Shown: positions 26,258 to 35,234 of the stretch, piece after piece
How positions within the stretch are numbered: position 1 is the first letter of the stretch
How the letters are laid out: each line of letters starts with the position of its first letter
From: Betaproteobacteria bacterium
GTDB lineage: Bacteria; Pseudomonadota; Gammaproteobacteria; Burkholderiales; Casimicrobiaceae
Assembly: GCA_018971195.1 (NCBI GenBank)
Contig: JAGXBK010000010.1
Location: 1-38,771, forward strand
Reading direction: 5' to 3'
DNA length: 38,771 nt
Notes under the pieces: model-generated
Databases searched by the model: none
What the model saw: only the letters and a program-made list of their open reading frames with translations
What the model was told of the DNA's origin: nothing
Made by a program: the position numbers and the translations under genes

Positions 26258-26389
26258 GGAGCGGCGCGCATTTCCGACGATCACCGTCCATCGGACCCGG
26301 ATCCGGCCGCCGACCCGGGCGGTCGGCATTCCGGGCGCAGGCCGCGCGCGGTCGGCGCCGACCACGGGCTCGAGTGGTACCGCGAGGCG
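26258..26389 (+). other. Open coding-like extension with a possible ATT start
   Basis: Between the livF stop and the first ATG of the next gene the frame is open and encodes a hydrophilic segment ending DHGLEWYREA, which looks like the conserved pre-helix of BPSS1780-type proteins. No ATG, GTG or TTG occurs in that frame. GGAG (26258-26261) lies 8 nt before an ATT codon (26270), which would give a 246-aa protein. Confidence 0.45.
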
Positions 26390-27010
26390 ATGCGGCTCTG
26401 GAAGCGCGGGCCGTTTGCGTTCTCGGCGCTGGCGCTGGTCATCATCGCCGTCAACCTCGTGCTCAACCTGCTGCCCGCGATCGGCATCGCGATCGCGCAG
26501 GCGATACTGCCGTTGCTCGAATGCAGCCTGCTGTACGCGAGTCTCGCCGCCGATCGCGGCGACCGCCCGCGCCTGCGCCATCTCGTCGCCGTCGCCGGCG
26601 GGTCGCCCGGGGCGCTGGCGGCGGTCGTGGTCGCAGGGTCGCTGGTGTTCGCCGCCGAGGCGCTGGTCGCGCTGGAGGTCGGAGGCATCGACATGCTGTC
26701 GCCGGCCGCCAATCCGTCGGTGTCCCCGGCCGCACTCATCGTCATCTATGCGACGGGCATGCTGGTGTCGCTGCCGGTCACCTTCGTGCCGTTCGCGGCA
26801 TTGTTCGACGGCGTATCGTTTCGCGACGCGTTCGCCCAGAGCCTCGCAGCGTTCATGCGCAACGCCGCGCCGCTCGCGGTCTACGGCGCCCTGTCGTTCG
26901 TGCTCCTGCTGCTGGGGCTCGTGAGCAGCGGCCTCGGACTGCTGCTCGCGCTGCCCTGGTCGGCCGCGGCGTCGTATGCCGCGTGGAAAGACATCTTCGA
27001 CGTGACCTGA
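26390..27010 (+). CDS. BPSS1780-like integral membrane protein of unknown function
   Basis: Membrane protein of 206 aa from the first ATG, probably longer at the N-terminus (see the upstream segment). Five or so hydrophobic segments at about 8-45, 75-95, 110-135, 155-180 and 180-200; the arrangement RLWKRGPFAFSALALVII followed by LLECSLLYASLAADRG resembles the BPSS1780 family of betaproteobacteria. No catalytic motif is visible. It follows livF on the same strand and may belong to that operon, but a transport role is only a guess. Confidence 0.65.
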   Translation: MRLWKRGPFAFSALALVIIAVNLVLNLLPAIGIAIAQAILPLLECSLLYASLAADRGDRPRLRHLVAVAGGSPGALAAVVVAGSLVFAAEALVALEVGGIDMLSPAANPSVSPAALIVIYATGMLVSLPVTFVPFAALFDGVSFRDAFAQSLAAFMRNAAPLAVYGALSFVLLLLGLVSSGLGLLLALPWSAAASYAAWKDIFDVT

Positions 27011-27015
27011 GCGCA

Positions 27016-27031
27016 GCGCCCGCCGGGGCGC
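27016..27031. terminator. Small GC hairpin between convergent genes
   Basis: GCGCCC (27016-27021), 4-nt loop, GGGCGC (27026-27031), in the 28 bp separating the plus-strand membrane-protein gene from the minus-strand second livF. There is no T-tract on either side, so it is at best a weak bidirectional stop. Confidence 0.3.
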
Positions 27032-27038
27032 ATACGCG

Positions 27039-27761
27039 TCAGTCCTCCATCTCCCACTTCTCGGCGCTGGCGCCCGCCAGCGCGCGCACGCGCTCCTCGT
27101 CCTGCGCGAACTCGGCAGCCGGGCCTTCGTAGACGACCTTGCCGTCGTCGAGGACATACGCGCGATCGGCGATCTCGACCGCGGCACGTACATTCTGCTC
27201 GACCAGCAGCACCGAGATGCCCTCCTTGCGCATCGTGGCGATGACGTCGAACACCTGCTGCACGATGATCGGCGCCAGGCCCTGCGAAGGCTCGTCGAGA
27301 ATCAGCAGCTTCGGGTTGAGCAGCAGCGCGCGTGCGATGGAGAGCATTTCCTGCTCGCCGCCGGAAAGCTGCCGTCCCTTGTTGCCGCGCCGCTCGCGCA
27401 GCCGCGGGAAAAGGTCGTAGACGCGAGCCACCGTCCACGGACCGGGCCGTTCCATCGGCACGCGCAGGTTCTCGTCGACGGTCAGGTTGGCGAAGACGCG
27501 GCGGCCCTCGGGAACGTAGCCGACGCCGAGTGCCGCGATCCTGTAGGGTGGCCAGTGGGTCGTCGCATCGCCGAAGATGCGCACCGCGCCTTCGCGCGCA
27601 TGCGTGAGTCCGATGATGCTGCGCAGGGTCGTCGTCTTGCCTGCGCCGTTCCGGCCGAGCAGCGCGACGATCTCGCCTTCGCGAACCGCAAGGCTCACAC
27701 CATGCAGGATGTGGCTCTTGCCGTAGAAGGTATGCAGCGCTTCCGCGTCGAGGACGTTCAT
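27039..27761 (-). CDS. livF: HAAT ABC importer ATPase of the second system, LivF-type
   Basis: ATPase of 240 aa. Walker A GRNGAGKT (36-43), YVPEGRRVFANLTVDENL, signature LSGGEQEMLSIARAL, Walker B LLILDEPSQGLAP, LLVEQNVRAAVE. The start at 27761 overlaps the stop of the upstream ATPase gene (ATGA). Last gene of the minus-strand operon. Clearly distinct in sequence from the plus-strand LivF, so this is not a recent local duplication. Confidence 0.94.
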   Translation of the reverse strand: MNVLDAEALHTFYGKSHILHGVSLAVREGEIVALLGRNGAGKTTTLRSIIGLTHAREGAVRIFGDATTHWPPYRIAALGVGYVPEGRRVFANLTVDENLRVPMERPGPWTVARVYDLFPRLRERRGNKGRQLSGGEQEMLSIARALLLNPKLLILDEPSQGLAPIIVQQVFDVIATMRKEGISVLLVEQNVRAAVEIADRAYVLDDGKVVYEGPAAEFAQDEERVRALAGASAEKWEMED

Positions 27762-28507
27762 GCGGCCTTCCCGAGGTATGCCCCCTGCACCCGCTCGTCG
27801 TTCGCGATCTGGTCCGGGGTGCCTTCCGCCAGCACTGCGCCTTCGGCGAGCACCATGATGCGGTCGGCAAGATGGAAGATGACGCGCATGTCGTGCTCGA
27901 TCAGGACGATCGTGAGGCCCTGGTCCTTGTGCAGCCGGCGGATCAGCCGGGTGATGTCGTAGGTCTCCTGGTCGCCCATTCCGGCCGTCGGCTCGTCGAG
28001 CAGCAGCAGCCGGGGCTTCAGCGCCAGCGCCATCATGATCTCGGTTGCGCGCTGGTCTCCGTGCGGCAGCTCGCCGACCAGCCGGTCCGCCTTGTCGGTG
28101 AGGCCGCCCATCTCCATCAGCTCCACGACTCTCGCGCGCATTTCTCCATCGTCGGTGCGCGACATCCAGGGTCGGAGCCGGTAACCCGCTGCGACCTCGA
28201 CCGGAATGCGCAGGTTCTCGCGCACCGAGAACTCGGGAAAGATCTCGGTGATCTGGAATGTGCGCGCCATCCCCATCGTCACCCGCTTGTGCACCGGAAG
28301 CTGCGTCACGTCGACGCCGTCGAACACGATCCGCCCCGACGTCGGCGGGAAGAAGCCGCTGATCAGGTTGAAGAAGGTCGTCTTCCCCGCGCCGTTCGGC
28401 CCGATCACCGCGCGCAGCTCCCCCGGCTCGACGGCGAGCGAAACGCCATTGACCGCCACCAGGCTTCCGAAATGGCGCGACACGTTCTGGATATCCAGCA
28501 GGCTCAT
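27758..28507 (-). CDS. livG: HAAT ABC importer ATPase of the second system, LivG-type
   Basis: ATPase of 249 aa. Walker A GPNGAGKT (36-43), GMARTFQITEIFPEFSVREN, degenerate signature LPHGDQRATEIMMAL, Walker B LLLLDEPTAGMG and LIEHDMRVIF. The ATG at 28507 overlaps the permease stop, and its own stop overlaps the livF start. Several HAAT systems for aromatic acids, amides or urea share this type; the ligand cannot be told. Confidence 0.93.
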   Translation of the reverse strand: MSLLDIQNVSRHFGSLVAVNGVSLAVEPGELRAVIGPNGAGKTTFFNLISGFFPPTSGRIVFDGVDVTQLPVHKRVTMGMARTFQITEIFPEFSVRENLRIPVEVAAGYRLRPWMSRTDDGEMRARVVELMEMGGLTDKADRLVGELPHGDQRATEIMMALALKPRLLLLDEPTAGMGDQETYDITRLIRRLHKDQGLTIVLIEHDMRVIFHLADRIMVLAEGAVLAEGTPDQIANDERVQGAYLGKAA

Positions 28508-29469
28508 CGCATCGTCCTCCGGCGAATGATTCCGAGCACCCCGCGCGGGAAGAACAGGACGACGAGCACGAAGAACAGCCCGACGAAGGACATCCAGTTC
28601 TCGGTATGGCTGGACACGTAGTCCTGCAGCACGACGAAGATCGCGGCACCGATCAGCGGACCCCAGAAGGAGCGCATGCCCCCGAGCACCGCCATGATCA
28701 CGAAATTGCCCGATTGCCCCCAGTAGAGCGCGCGCGGATCCGTGAAATTGTTGAGCAGCGCATACAGCGCTCCTGCGACGCTCGCGAACAGGCACGAGAT
28801 CACGAACGACAGCCACAGGTGCCGCTCGATCGGGATGCCGAGGAAGCGCGCGCGGCGCTCGTTCTCCCGGATCGCGAGCAGCGTGCGACCGAACGGCGAG
28901 CGCAGCAGAAACGCCATCACCCCCACGCACAGGGCAAAGCACAGGAGCACGAAGTAGTAGAAAGCCTTGCCGTCGTGCTCGATGTCGATCGACGTGAACC
29001 CGAGGTCCAGCGGAATGCGATGCCACCCGCTCAGTCCGTCGTCACCGCCGGTCACGGTGTTCCAGCGGAAGGTGATGAAATAGAACACCTGCCCGAACGC
29101 GATCGTCACCATCGCGAAGTAGACGCCACGGAGCTTGACGATCAGCGCCCCGATGATCATCGCCGCGATCGTGCCCGCCGCCATACCGACGACGATCGCC
29201 AGCGGCGTGCTGGGCACCAGGTACTTGATGGTCATGGCCGCCCCATACGCGCCGAGGCCGAAATACGCGGCATGACCGAACGAAAGCGTCCCGGTGAATC
29301 CGAGCAGGAAGTTGAGCGCCATCGCGGCGAGCGCGAGCACGACCACCTGCGTGCCGAGCTCGGTGTAGCTGCCGACCGCTCGCATCCAGATCGGCAGCGT
29401 CAACAGGACGATCCAGATGATGACCGAAAAGGTTCGTGAACTGAGGCGGTTCACCGGCAGCCGCTTCAC
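28504..29469 (-). CDS. livM: HAAT ABC importer permease of the second system, LivM-type
   Basis: Inner-membrane permease of 321 aa. The GTG at 29469 overlaps the livH stop (GTGA) and is preceded by GGGAGGG, so it is the best start. Conserved stretches: ALNFLLGFTGTLSFGHAAYFGLGAYGAA and LRGVYFAMVTIAFGQVFYF, then RSPFGRTLLAIRENERRARFLGI. About nine hydrophobic segments. The stop overlaps the next ATPase gene. Confidence 0.93.
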   Translation of the reverse strand: MKRLPVNRLSSRTFSVIIWIVLLTLPIWMRAVGSYTELGTQVVVLALAAMALNFLLGFTGTLSFGHAAYFGLGAYGAAMTIKYLVPSTPLAIVVGMAAGTIAAMIIGALIVKLRGVYFAMVTIAFGQVFYFITFRWNTVTGGDDGLSGWHRIPLDLGFTSIDIEHDGKAFYYFVLLCFALCVGVMAFLLRSPFGRTLLAIRENERRARFLGIPIERHLWLSFVISCLFASVAGALYALLNNFTDPRALYWGQSGNFVIMAVLGGMRSFWGPLIGAAIFVVLQDYVSSHTENWMSFVGLFFVLVVLFFPRGVLGIIRRRTMR

Positions 29470-30335
29470 TGGACCCTCCCTTCCTCGCCGAGCAGGCCGC
29501 GCGGCCGGATCAGCAGCACCAGCCCCATCATCACGTAGATGATGGCCTCGGTGGCCGACGGCGCGAACACGGTGGTGATCCCCGAGGCAACGCCGATCAG
29601 GAGGCCGCCAAGCAAGGTGCCCGGCAGGCTGCCGAGTCCGCCGACGATGATCGCGACGAAGCTCGGCATGATCAGCGAGGTTCCGATCGTCGGCGACAGG
29701 CCGAGCATGCCGGCGGCGAGCACTCCGGCAAGGCCGGCCAGGTAGATGCCGAGACCGAAATTGAGGGTGCGCAGGATGCGCACGTTGACGCCCAGGACCG
29801 AGACGGTCTCGAGATCGAGCGTGCCGGCGCGGATGCGTATGCCGAGGCGGCTGCGGGTCAGGATCAGGAACAGGGCCGCCACCGCGGCAGCGACCAGGAG
29901 CACCATGAACAACCGGTATCCGGTGAGGAAGAAATAGTGGGAGCTCAGGGGCTGCATCAGCCAGTCGGGGACCTGGAAGGGAACGCTCTGCGCGCCCCAG
30001 ATGAAGCGCGTGCTGTCCTCGAAGATGTAGGCAAGCCCGAAGGTGAGCAGCAGGCTGTAGAGCGGATCGCGGCCATAGAGGCGGCGGATCAACAGGCGCT
30101 CCACGATCAGGCCGAGGAAGGCCGTCAGGAACGGCGCTATCAACAGGGCGCCCCAGAAGCCGACGAACGGGATCAGCGCATACGCGAGGTAGCCGCCGAT
30201 GGCGAGGAATCCGCCATGGGCGAAGTTGATGACGCCTGAAAGGTTGAGGATCAACGAAAGGCCGAGGGCCATCAGCGCATAGAACGCGCCGACGATCAGC
30301 CCGTTGAAAACATTGAAGAGAATCAGCTGGGTCAT
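29466..30335 (-). CDS. livH: HAAT ABC importer permease of the second system, LivH-type
   Basis: Inner-membrane permease of 289 aa, normal for LivH, with about eight hydrophobic segments. N-terminal FNGLIVGAFYALMALGLSLI and LSGVINFAHGGFLAIGGY match the family; C-terminal IVGGLGSLPGTLLGGLLIG and RPRGLLGEEGRVQ close the protein. Starts at 30335, separated by 218 bp from the binding-protein gene, the only long gap in this operon. Confidence 0.93.
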   Translation of the reverse strand: MTQLILFNVFNGLIVGAFYALMALGLSLILNLSGVINFAHGGFLAIGGYLAYALIPFVGFWGALLIAPFLTAFLGLIVERLLIRRLYGRDPLYSLLLTFGLAYIFEDSTRFIWGAQSVPFQVPDWLMQPLSSHYFFLTGYRLFMVLLVAAAVAALFLILTRSRLGIRIRAGTLDLETVSVLGVNVRILRTLNFGLGIYLAGLAGVLAAGMLGLSPTIGTSLIMPSFVAIIVGGLGSLPGTLLGGLLIGVASGITTVFAPSATEAIIYVMMGLVLLIRPRGLLGEEGRVQ

Positions 30336-30513
30336 TGAAATCTTCCGCTCCGCGACTCATCGGCCGCGCAGGAATGGATTGCTGGTCTTGCGATCGGGTC
30401 TACTGCCGGACGCCGGAATCCGCCTTGGCGGCAGGCGCAACCCGAGCCACGACGCGCCTCGCCGCCGCGCCTCGTCCGCCCGTCTCCCGATCCCGATCCC
30501 GTCCCGAGCCGCC

Positions 30514-30540
30514 CGGGCACCGCGGCTGCCGCGATGCCCG
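30514..30540 (-). terminator. GC hairpin after the second binding-protein gene
   Basis: CGGGCA-c-CGCGG and CCGCG-a-TGCCCG form an 11-bp stem with one mismatch, starting 13 nt after the livK-type stop. No U-tract follows on the minus strand. It may protect or partly terminate the binding-protein message, mirroring the terminator at the same place in the first operon. The rest of the 30336-30553 gap shows no gene. Confidence 0.4.
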
Positions 30541-30553
30541 GAGCGGTGCCCGC

Positions 30554-31810
30554 TCAAGCCGGCCAGGTCATCTTGCAGCCGGTCTCCTCGAGCGTCCCGG
30601 CGACGTCGGTGCCCTTGACCACCTTGGTCACCTTGAACAGATCATCGGGCGCGCTGCCGTGTGCCTGCGCGTTGCCGACATACAGATCGCCGATGAGCTG
30701 GTTCTGTCCGGCGCGGAAATAGGCTCCGTCCGGCATCAGCGCCACCTCCGGCGGAAGGTGATAGCCCTGGAGGAACTTCGCCATCTTGACGGCTTCGAGC
30801 GACTTCGCGCCGTTGGCCGCGAGCGCACAGCTCCAGGTCCCGGCAAAGCCGAACCAGGTGCGCGCGGTCGGCACCCTGCCCGTCTTCTTCTTGATCGCCG
30901 CGACGAATTCCGCGACATGCGGCACGCCCGGCTGGTTCCAGTACCACTCGAACACCCAGGTGCCGATGCGCGCCTCGGGCGGCAGGCCCTCGAGGGGCTC
31001 GAGCTCCCCTTGCGCGCCGGCAAGATGGACGCGCTTCTCGAGGCCGAACTGGACCGCCTGCTTGAGCGCATTCACCTGGTCGTCACCTTGTACCAGGAAG
31101 ATGATGACGTCGGGCTTGGCCGCCTCGGCGGCGATCAGATAGGACGAGAAGTCGGTGGTGCCGAGCGGGGTGAGGGCGCCGCCGACCCGGGTCCCGCCGA
31201 GGGCCGCGACCGCCTTGATCATGCCCGCCTCGAGCGTGTGGCCAAAGGCATAGTCGGGCGTGATGTAGTAGAACTTCTTGCCGTAGTCCTTGACCAGCGT
31301 GCCGGCGACTGCGTTCGCCTCGGTCTGGGTCGTGTTGCAGATGCGGAACACGTTCCAGTGGCAGCCCGTGCCGGTGATCGCGTCGGTGTGGCCGCCCGGA
31401 TCCATCATGAACACGCCCTTCTCGTAGGCGACCCCCGCCATGGCCACCGCCAGCGCCGAGTTGACGTTGCCCACCAGGAAGTTGACCTTGTCGCGATCGA
31501 TCAGCTTGCGCGCCTTCTGCACCGCAGTGCTGGAGTCGCCGCTGGTCGAGTCCTCCACCAGGAGCTCGACGTGCCGCCCGAGAATGCCACCCTTCGCGTT
31601 GATCTGCTCGACGGCATATTGGCAGCCGATCAATTCGTTCTTCCCAACCGCCGCGTAGGTTCCGGTCAGCGGATTGTCGAGGCCGATCTTGACCGGCTCC
31701 TCGCCGCGCGCGCTGATGATGAAAGGTCCCGCCAACTGCGCTGCGCCGACGGCCAGGCCGGCCTTCAGGACAGTGCGGCGACGACTCCGTTGAGGTGGTT
31801 CGCGATCCAT
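30554..31810 (-). CDS. HAAT-family ABC substrate-binding protein with Tat signal
   Basis: Periplasmic binding protein of the second importer, 418 aa, from the ATG at 31810 behind GGAGG. The N-terminus carries a twin-arginine signal (RRTVLKAGLAVGAA, about 11-24), so it is probably exported folded. The Peripla_BP_6 domain starts at VKIGLDNPLTGTYAAVGKNE and contains LLVEDSTSGDSSTAVQKARK and YGKKFYYITPDYAFGHTLEAG, the pattern of HAAT proteins for amides, aromatic acids or similar carboxylates rather than the classical LivK. The ligand is unknown. First gene of the minus-strand operon. Confidence 0.9.
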   Translation of the reverse strand: MDREPPQRSRRRTVLKAGLAVGAAQLAGPFIISARGEEPVKIGLDNPLTGTYAAVGKNELIGCQYAVEQINAKGGILGRHVELLVEDSTSGDSSTAVQKARKLIDRDKVNFLVGNVNSALAVAMAGVAYEKGVFMMDPGGHTDAITGTGCHWNVFRICNTTQTEANAVAGTLVKDYGKKFYYITPDYAFGHTLEAGMIKAVAALGGTRVGGALTPLGTTDFSSYLIAAEAAKPDVIIFLVQGDDQVNALKQAVQFGLEKRVHLAGAQGELEPLEGLPPEARIGTWVFEWYWNQPGVPHVAEFVAAIKKKTGRVPTARTWFGFAGTWSCALAANGAKSLEAVKMAKFLQGYHLPPEVALMPDGAYFRAGQNQLIGDLYVGNAQAHGSAPDDLFKVTKVVKGTDVAGTLEETGCKMTWPA

Positions 31811-31957
31811 GTGTTTCCTCCTGGGTTGGGTTGCGTGGTTCAGTCGATCGTTTCGCCTGTTGTTCTGTTGGCTACCGGTCAGGTCCGGCGGACACTCCCT
31901 CAGCCCCCGGCCTCGACCTGAATCGAAGGGGGGCCGGCACCCGCCGCCAGCCGGCGA

Positions 31958-31986
31958 ATGATGTTGGCGAATACCGAGATTGTCAA
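31958..31986 (-). promoter_or_regulatory. Promoter candidate with overlapping dyad, second HAAT operon
   Basis: Minus strand: -35 TTGACA (31986-31981, 6/6), 17-bp spacer, -10 CATCAT (31963-31958, 4/6). A perfect dyad GTCAAA-N4-TTTGAC at 31982-31997 overlaps the -35 and could bind a regulator. The leader would be about 140 nt. The remainder of the 31811-32075 gap shows nothing else I can name. Confidence 0.45.
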
Positions 31987-32075
31987 ACAGATTTGACGAC
32001 TTTCCGCAGGGCACAACTGCTCCTGCCTGGCGCATATCGCGGCGGGCGACCGGATTGCGCAAATCGAAGCCCGGC

Positions 32076-32966
32076 CTACGGGTGCCGCGCGAATCCGGCG
32101 AGGTCCGCCTCGGGCAGGCTGCGCTCGACGACGATCGTGTCGACTTGCGCCGCATGCGGACCCCGCCGGCAGCGCTCCAGCAGCCGGTCGCAGGCGTCGC
32201 GGGGACCCTGGATCCGCGCCTCGACTGCGGCGTCGTGGCCGTTTCGCACCCATCCATCGACGCCCGCGTCCTGCGCAGCCGCGACCATCCAGTCGCGGTA
32301 GCCGACGCCTTGTACGATTCCGGTGATTCGCACCCGGCAGCTTCGCGCCGGCGCCACCCGCCAGCGGGAGTAGAGCGCCAGCGCGGCGATCGTCTTGGCA
32401 TCGGTCAGCCGACCCGAATCCAGGGCGTCGTAGAGCTCGTCCTCGCTGCAGGTCAGAAGCTCCAGGAACTCTCCCGCGTCGAGCCGCGACCCGACCTGCG
32501 TAAGCCCGCGCGCAAGATAGAGGTCGATCGCCTCGGTCGAGTAGGAGACGACCGGATGCACGACACCCAGCCGCGTCCACTCGGCCGCCGCGTATCCGGC
32601 CTCCTCGACCAGTTCGCGGCGGGCCGTCATGAGTGCGGTCTCGCCCGGATCGAGCTTGCCCGCCGGAAACTCGAGGAAGGCGCGGTTGGGCGGATATCGG
32701 AACTGGCGCTCGACGACCAGCCGCCCGTCGGGTAGCTCGGGGATCATCAGCACGGCGCCCGGGTGCACGACGTATTCGCGCAACGCCTCGCCGCCGTCGG
32801 GCAGGCGCACGCGGTCCTGGCGTACGTCGAGCAGCTTGCCCCGGTAGACCTGGGCGCCGGAAAGGCGCGTCTCCTGCAGCGGGTCGTCATCGGTCGGGGC
32901 CGCCGGTCGGGAATCGCCGGCCCGGGGCGGGCGCGACGGGGGCCGGTCGTCGCCCGCGGAGGTCAT
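32076..32966 (-). CDS. NUDIX hydrolase fused to acylphosphatase
   Basis: One uninterrupted 296-aa frame with two domains. Residues about 35-200 are an ADP-ribose pyrophosphatase-like NUDIX domain; the Nudix box G103-x5-E-x7-REL-x-EE-x-G is complete (103-124). Residues about 207-296 are a complete acylphosphatase: GIVQGVGYR with catalytic Arg224 and GWVRNG with catalytic Asn242. The linker is only a few residues long. A GTG at codon 204 (32357) could also start a separate acylphosphatase of 93 aa. The first 30 residues are Asp/Pro/Arg-rich and disordered-looking. The ATG at 32966 overlaps the hemF stop. Physiological substrate is unknown; ADP-ribose is the likeliest for the first domain. Confidence 0.9.
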   Translation of the reverse strand: MTSAGDDRPPSRPPRAGDSRPAAPTDDDPLQETRLSGAQVYRGKLLDVRQDRVRLPDGGEALREYVVHPGAVLMIPELPDGRLVVERQFRYPPNRAFLEFPAGKLDPGETALMTARRELVEEAGYAAAEWTRLGVVHPVVSYSTEAIDLYLARGLTQVGSRLDAGEFLELLTCSEDELYDALDSGRLTDAKTIAALALYSRWRVAPARSCRVRITGIVQGVGYRDWMVAAAQDAGVDGWVRNGHDAAVEARIQGPRDACDRLLERCRRGPHAAQVDTIVVERSLPEADLAGFARHP

Positions 32967-33919
32967 GCCAGCCAGTCGCGTGCCGGGAGGAAATCGGTAT
33001 AGAGCCGGGCTTCGGGAGACCCCGCCTCGGGCATCCAATCGTAGCGCCAGCGCGCCTGCGGCGGCATCGACAGCAGGATCGCCTCGGTGCGGCCGTCCGA
33101 CTGCAGGCCAAACAGCGTGCCCCGATCCCAGACGAGGTTGAACTCGACGTAGCGTCCGCGCCGGCAGGCCTGGAAATCGCGCTCCCGCTGGCCGTAGGGC
33201 AGGTTGCAGCGCCGCTCGAGTATCGGCAGGTAGGCAGGAATGAAATGGTCGCCGACGCTGCGCGTCATCGCGAACGCCTGCACGAAGCCGCCTTCGCTGA
33301 AATCGTCGTAGAAGATGCCGCCGATGCCGCGCGCCTCGTGCCTGTGCCTCAGGTAGAAATACTCGTCGCAGGCGCGCTTGAAGCGCGGGTGGAGCTCGGC
33401 GCCGAAAGGCGCGAGCGCGTCGCGACAGGCCGCATGAAAGTGCCTCGCGTCGTCGACGTATCCGTAATGGGGCGTCAGGTCCATGCCGCCGCCGAACCAC
33501 CAGACATCGTCGCGCGCCGCCGCATCGCCCGACGCGCCTGCGGCACTGCCCGGCGCGATGAAGAAGCGGACGTTGAGGTGCACGGTCGGTGCATGGGGAT
33601 TGCGCGGGTGGATCACCAGCGACACGCCCAGCGCCTCCCAGGCGCGGCCCGCGAGCTGCGGCCGCTGCGCGGTCGCCGACGCGGGGAGGTGGCGGCCCGC
33701 GACCTGCGAAAAGAGCACGCCGGCGCGCTCGAGGACGGTGCCGTCCTCGAGCCACATCGTGGTGCCGCCCCCGCCCTCCGCACGCGCCCACTCGTCGCGG
33801 CGAAACGTCCCGCCGTCGACGCCCTGCAGCGCATCGACGATGCGCTGCTGCAGCCCGGTCAGATAGGCGCGAATCGCCGCGATGTCGGGATTGCCGCCCA
33901 CGGCCGCTGGACCGTCCAT
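32963..33919 (-). CDS. hemF: Oxygen-dependent coproporphyrinogen III oxidase
   Basis: Oxidative decarboxylation of coproporphyrinogen III to protoporphyrinogen IX using O2, in haem synthesis. The 318-aa protein shows the family blocks [57 protein letters not shown] (part) and [13 protein letters not shown]. Starts at 33919, 15 nt after the purD stop; its own stop overlaps the NUDIX gene. Its presence implies an aerobic lifestyle and complements hemB at the other end of the window. Confidence 0.96.
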   Translation of the reverse strand: MDGPAAVGGNPDIAAIRAYLTGLQQRIVDALQGVDGGTFRRDEWARAEGGGGTTMWLEDGTVLERAGVLFSQVAGRHLPASATAQRPQLAGRAWEALGVSLVIHPRNPHAPTVHLNVRFFIAPGSAAGASGDAAARDDVWWFGGGMDLTPHYGYVDDARHFHAACRDALAPFGAELHPRFKRACDEYFYLRHRHEARGIGGIFYDDFSEGGFVQAFAMTRSVGDHFIPAYLPILERRCNLPYGQRERDFQACRRGRYVEFNLVWDRGTLFGLQSDGRTEAILLSMPPQARWRYDWMPEAGSPEARLYTDFLPARDWLA

Positions 33920-33934
33920 GCCCGGCGCTCCGGC

Positions 33935-35221
33935 TCAGCCCCGTCGCGCCAGCGCGCGGTGGCCGATGTCGCTTCGGTACTGCATGCCGTCGAAATGGAT
34001 CGCCGACACGGCCGCGTAAGCCGCGCGCTGCGCCTGACGGATCGAGTCGCCCAGCGCGGTGACGCCGAGGACGCGCCCCCCGCTGACCCGGACTTCGCCT
34101 TCGAGCAGCGTGGTGCCGGCGTGGAACACGTAGACGCCCGGATGCGCATCCTCGGTGATGCGGTCGAGGCCGACCACGACGTCGCCCTTGCGCGGCGCTG
34201 CCGGGTACCCGGCCGCCGCGAGCACGACGGTCAATGCCGCGCGGCGGTCCCATTCCGCCTCGGCCCGGTCCAGCGTGCCGGCGAGCGCATGCTCGAGCAG
34301 CACGACCAGGTCGCAGCGCAGGCGCGCCATGATCGGCTGCGTTTCGGGGTCGCCCAGGCGGCAATTGAATTCGAGCACGCGCGGCGACCCCGTCGCGTCG
34401 ATCATGACCCCCGCGTAGAGAAACCCGGTGTACGGCATGCCTTCCGCGACCATGCCTTCGACAGCGGGGGCGATGATCTCGCGCATGATCCGTGCGTGCA
34501 CGGTCGGCGTGACCACGGCTGCGGGCGAATACGCGCCCATCCCGCCGGTGTTGGGCCCATGATCCCCGTCTCCCAGGCGCTTGTGATCCTGCGACGAAGC
34601 GAGTGCCAGCACGTGCACGCCGTCGGCCATCACGATGAAGCTCGCTTCCTCGCCCTCGAGGAAATCCTCGATCACCACGCGCGCGCCGGCGGCGCCGACC
34701 GCGTCGCCGGAGAGCATCGCGTCGATCGCTGCGTGCGCCTGCGCGAGGTCGTCGGCGACGACGACCCCCTTGCCCGCCGCGAGGCCATCGGCCTTGACGA
34801 CGATTGGCGCTCCGCGGGCGTCGACCCAGGCGTGCGCCGCCGCCGCGTCGGTGAAGCTGCGGTACTCCGCGCTCGGAATCGCATGCCGCTGCATGAAAGC
34901 CTTGGCGAAATCCTTGGAGCTCTCGAGCTGCGCTGCGTCGCGCGTGGGCCCGAAGATGCGCAGGCCCGCCGCACGGAACGCATCGACGATTCCCGCCGCC
35001 AGCGGCGCCTCGGGACCGACGACGGTCAGCCCGACCGATTCGCGCTTCGAAAAAGCGATCAGTGCCGGGATATCGTCGATGGGGACATTGGTGAGGTCGG
35101 GGTCCCGCCCGGTGCCGGCGTTGCCGGGTGCGACGAACACCTTCGCGACGCGGGGCGACTGCGCCACCTTCCACGCAAGTGCGTGCTCGCGCCCGCCCGC
35201 GCCGACGATCAGGACGTTCAT
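33935..35221 (-). CDS. purD: Phosphoribosylamine-glycine ligase (GARS)
   Basis: Second step of de novo purine synthesis: ATP-dependent joining of glycine to phosphoribosylamine. The 428-aa ATP-grasp enzyme begins MNVLIVGAGGREHALAW, has VVGPEAPLAAG, IVVKADGLAAGKGVVVA, the signature GPNTGGMGAYSP and LEFNCRLGDPETQ. The ATG at 35221 fits the conserved N-terminus; the upstream open part overlaps pagP. It lies 13 nt after the pagP stop and 15 nt before hemF. Confidence 0.96.
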   Translation of the reverse strand: MNVLIVGAGGREHALAWKVAQSPRVAKVFVAPGNAGTGRDPDLTNVPIDDIPALIAFSKRESVGLTVVGPEAPLAAGIVDAFRAAGLRIFGPTRDAAQLESSKDFAKAFMQRHAIPSAEYRSFTDAAAAHAWVDARGAPIVVKADGLAAGKGVVVADDLAQAHAAIDAMLSGDAVGAAGARVVIEDFLEGEEASFIVMADGVHVLALASSQDHKRLGDGDHGPNTGGMGAYSPAAVVTPTVHARIMREIIAPAVEGMVAEGMPYTGFLYAGVMIDATGSPRVLEFNCRLGDPETQPIMARLRCDLVVLLEHALAGTLDRAEAEWDRRAALTVVLAAAGYPAAPRKGDVVVGLDRITEDAHPGVYVFHAGTTLLEGEVRVSGGRVLGVTALGDSIRQAQRAAYAAVSAIHFDGMQYRSDIGHRALARRG

Positions 35222-35234
35222 CGGTCGCCGTCGC

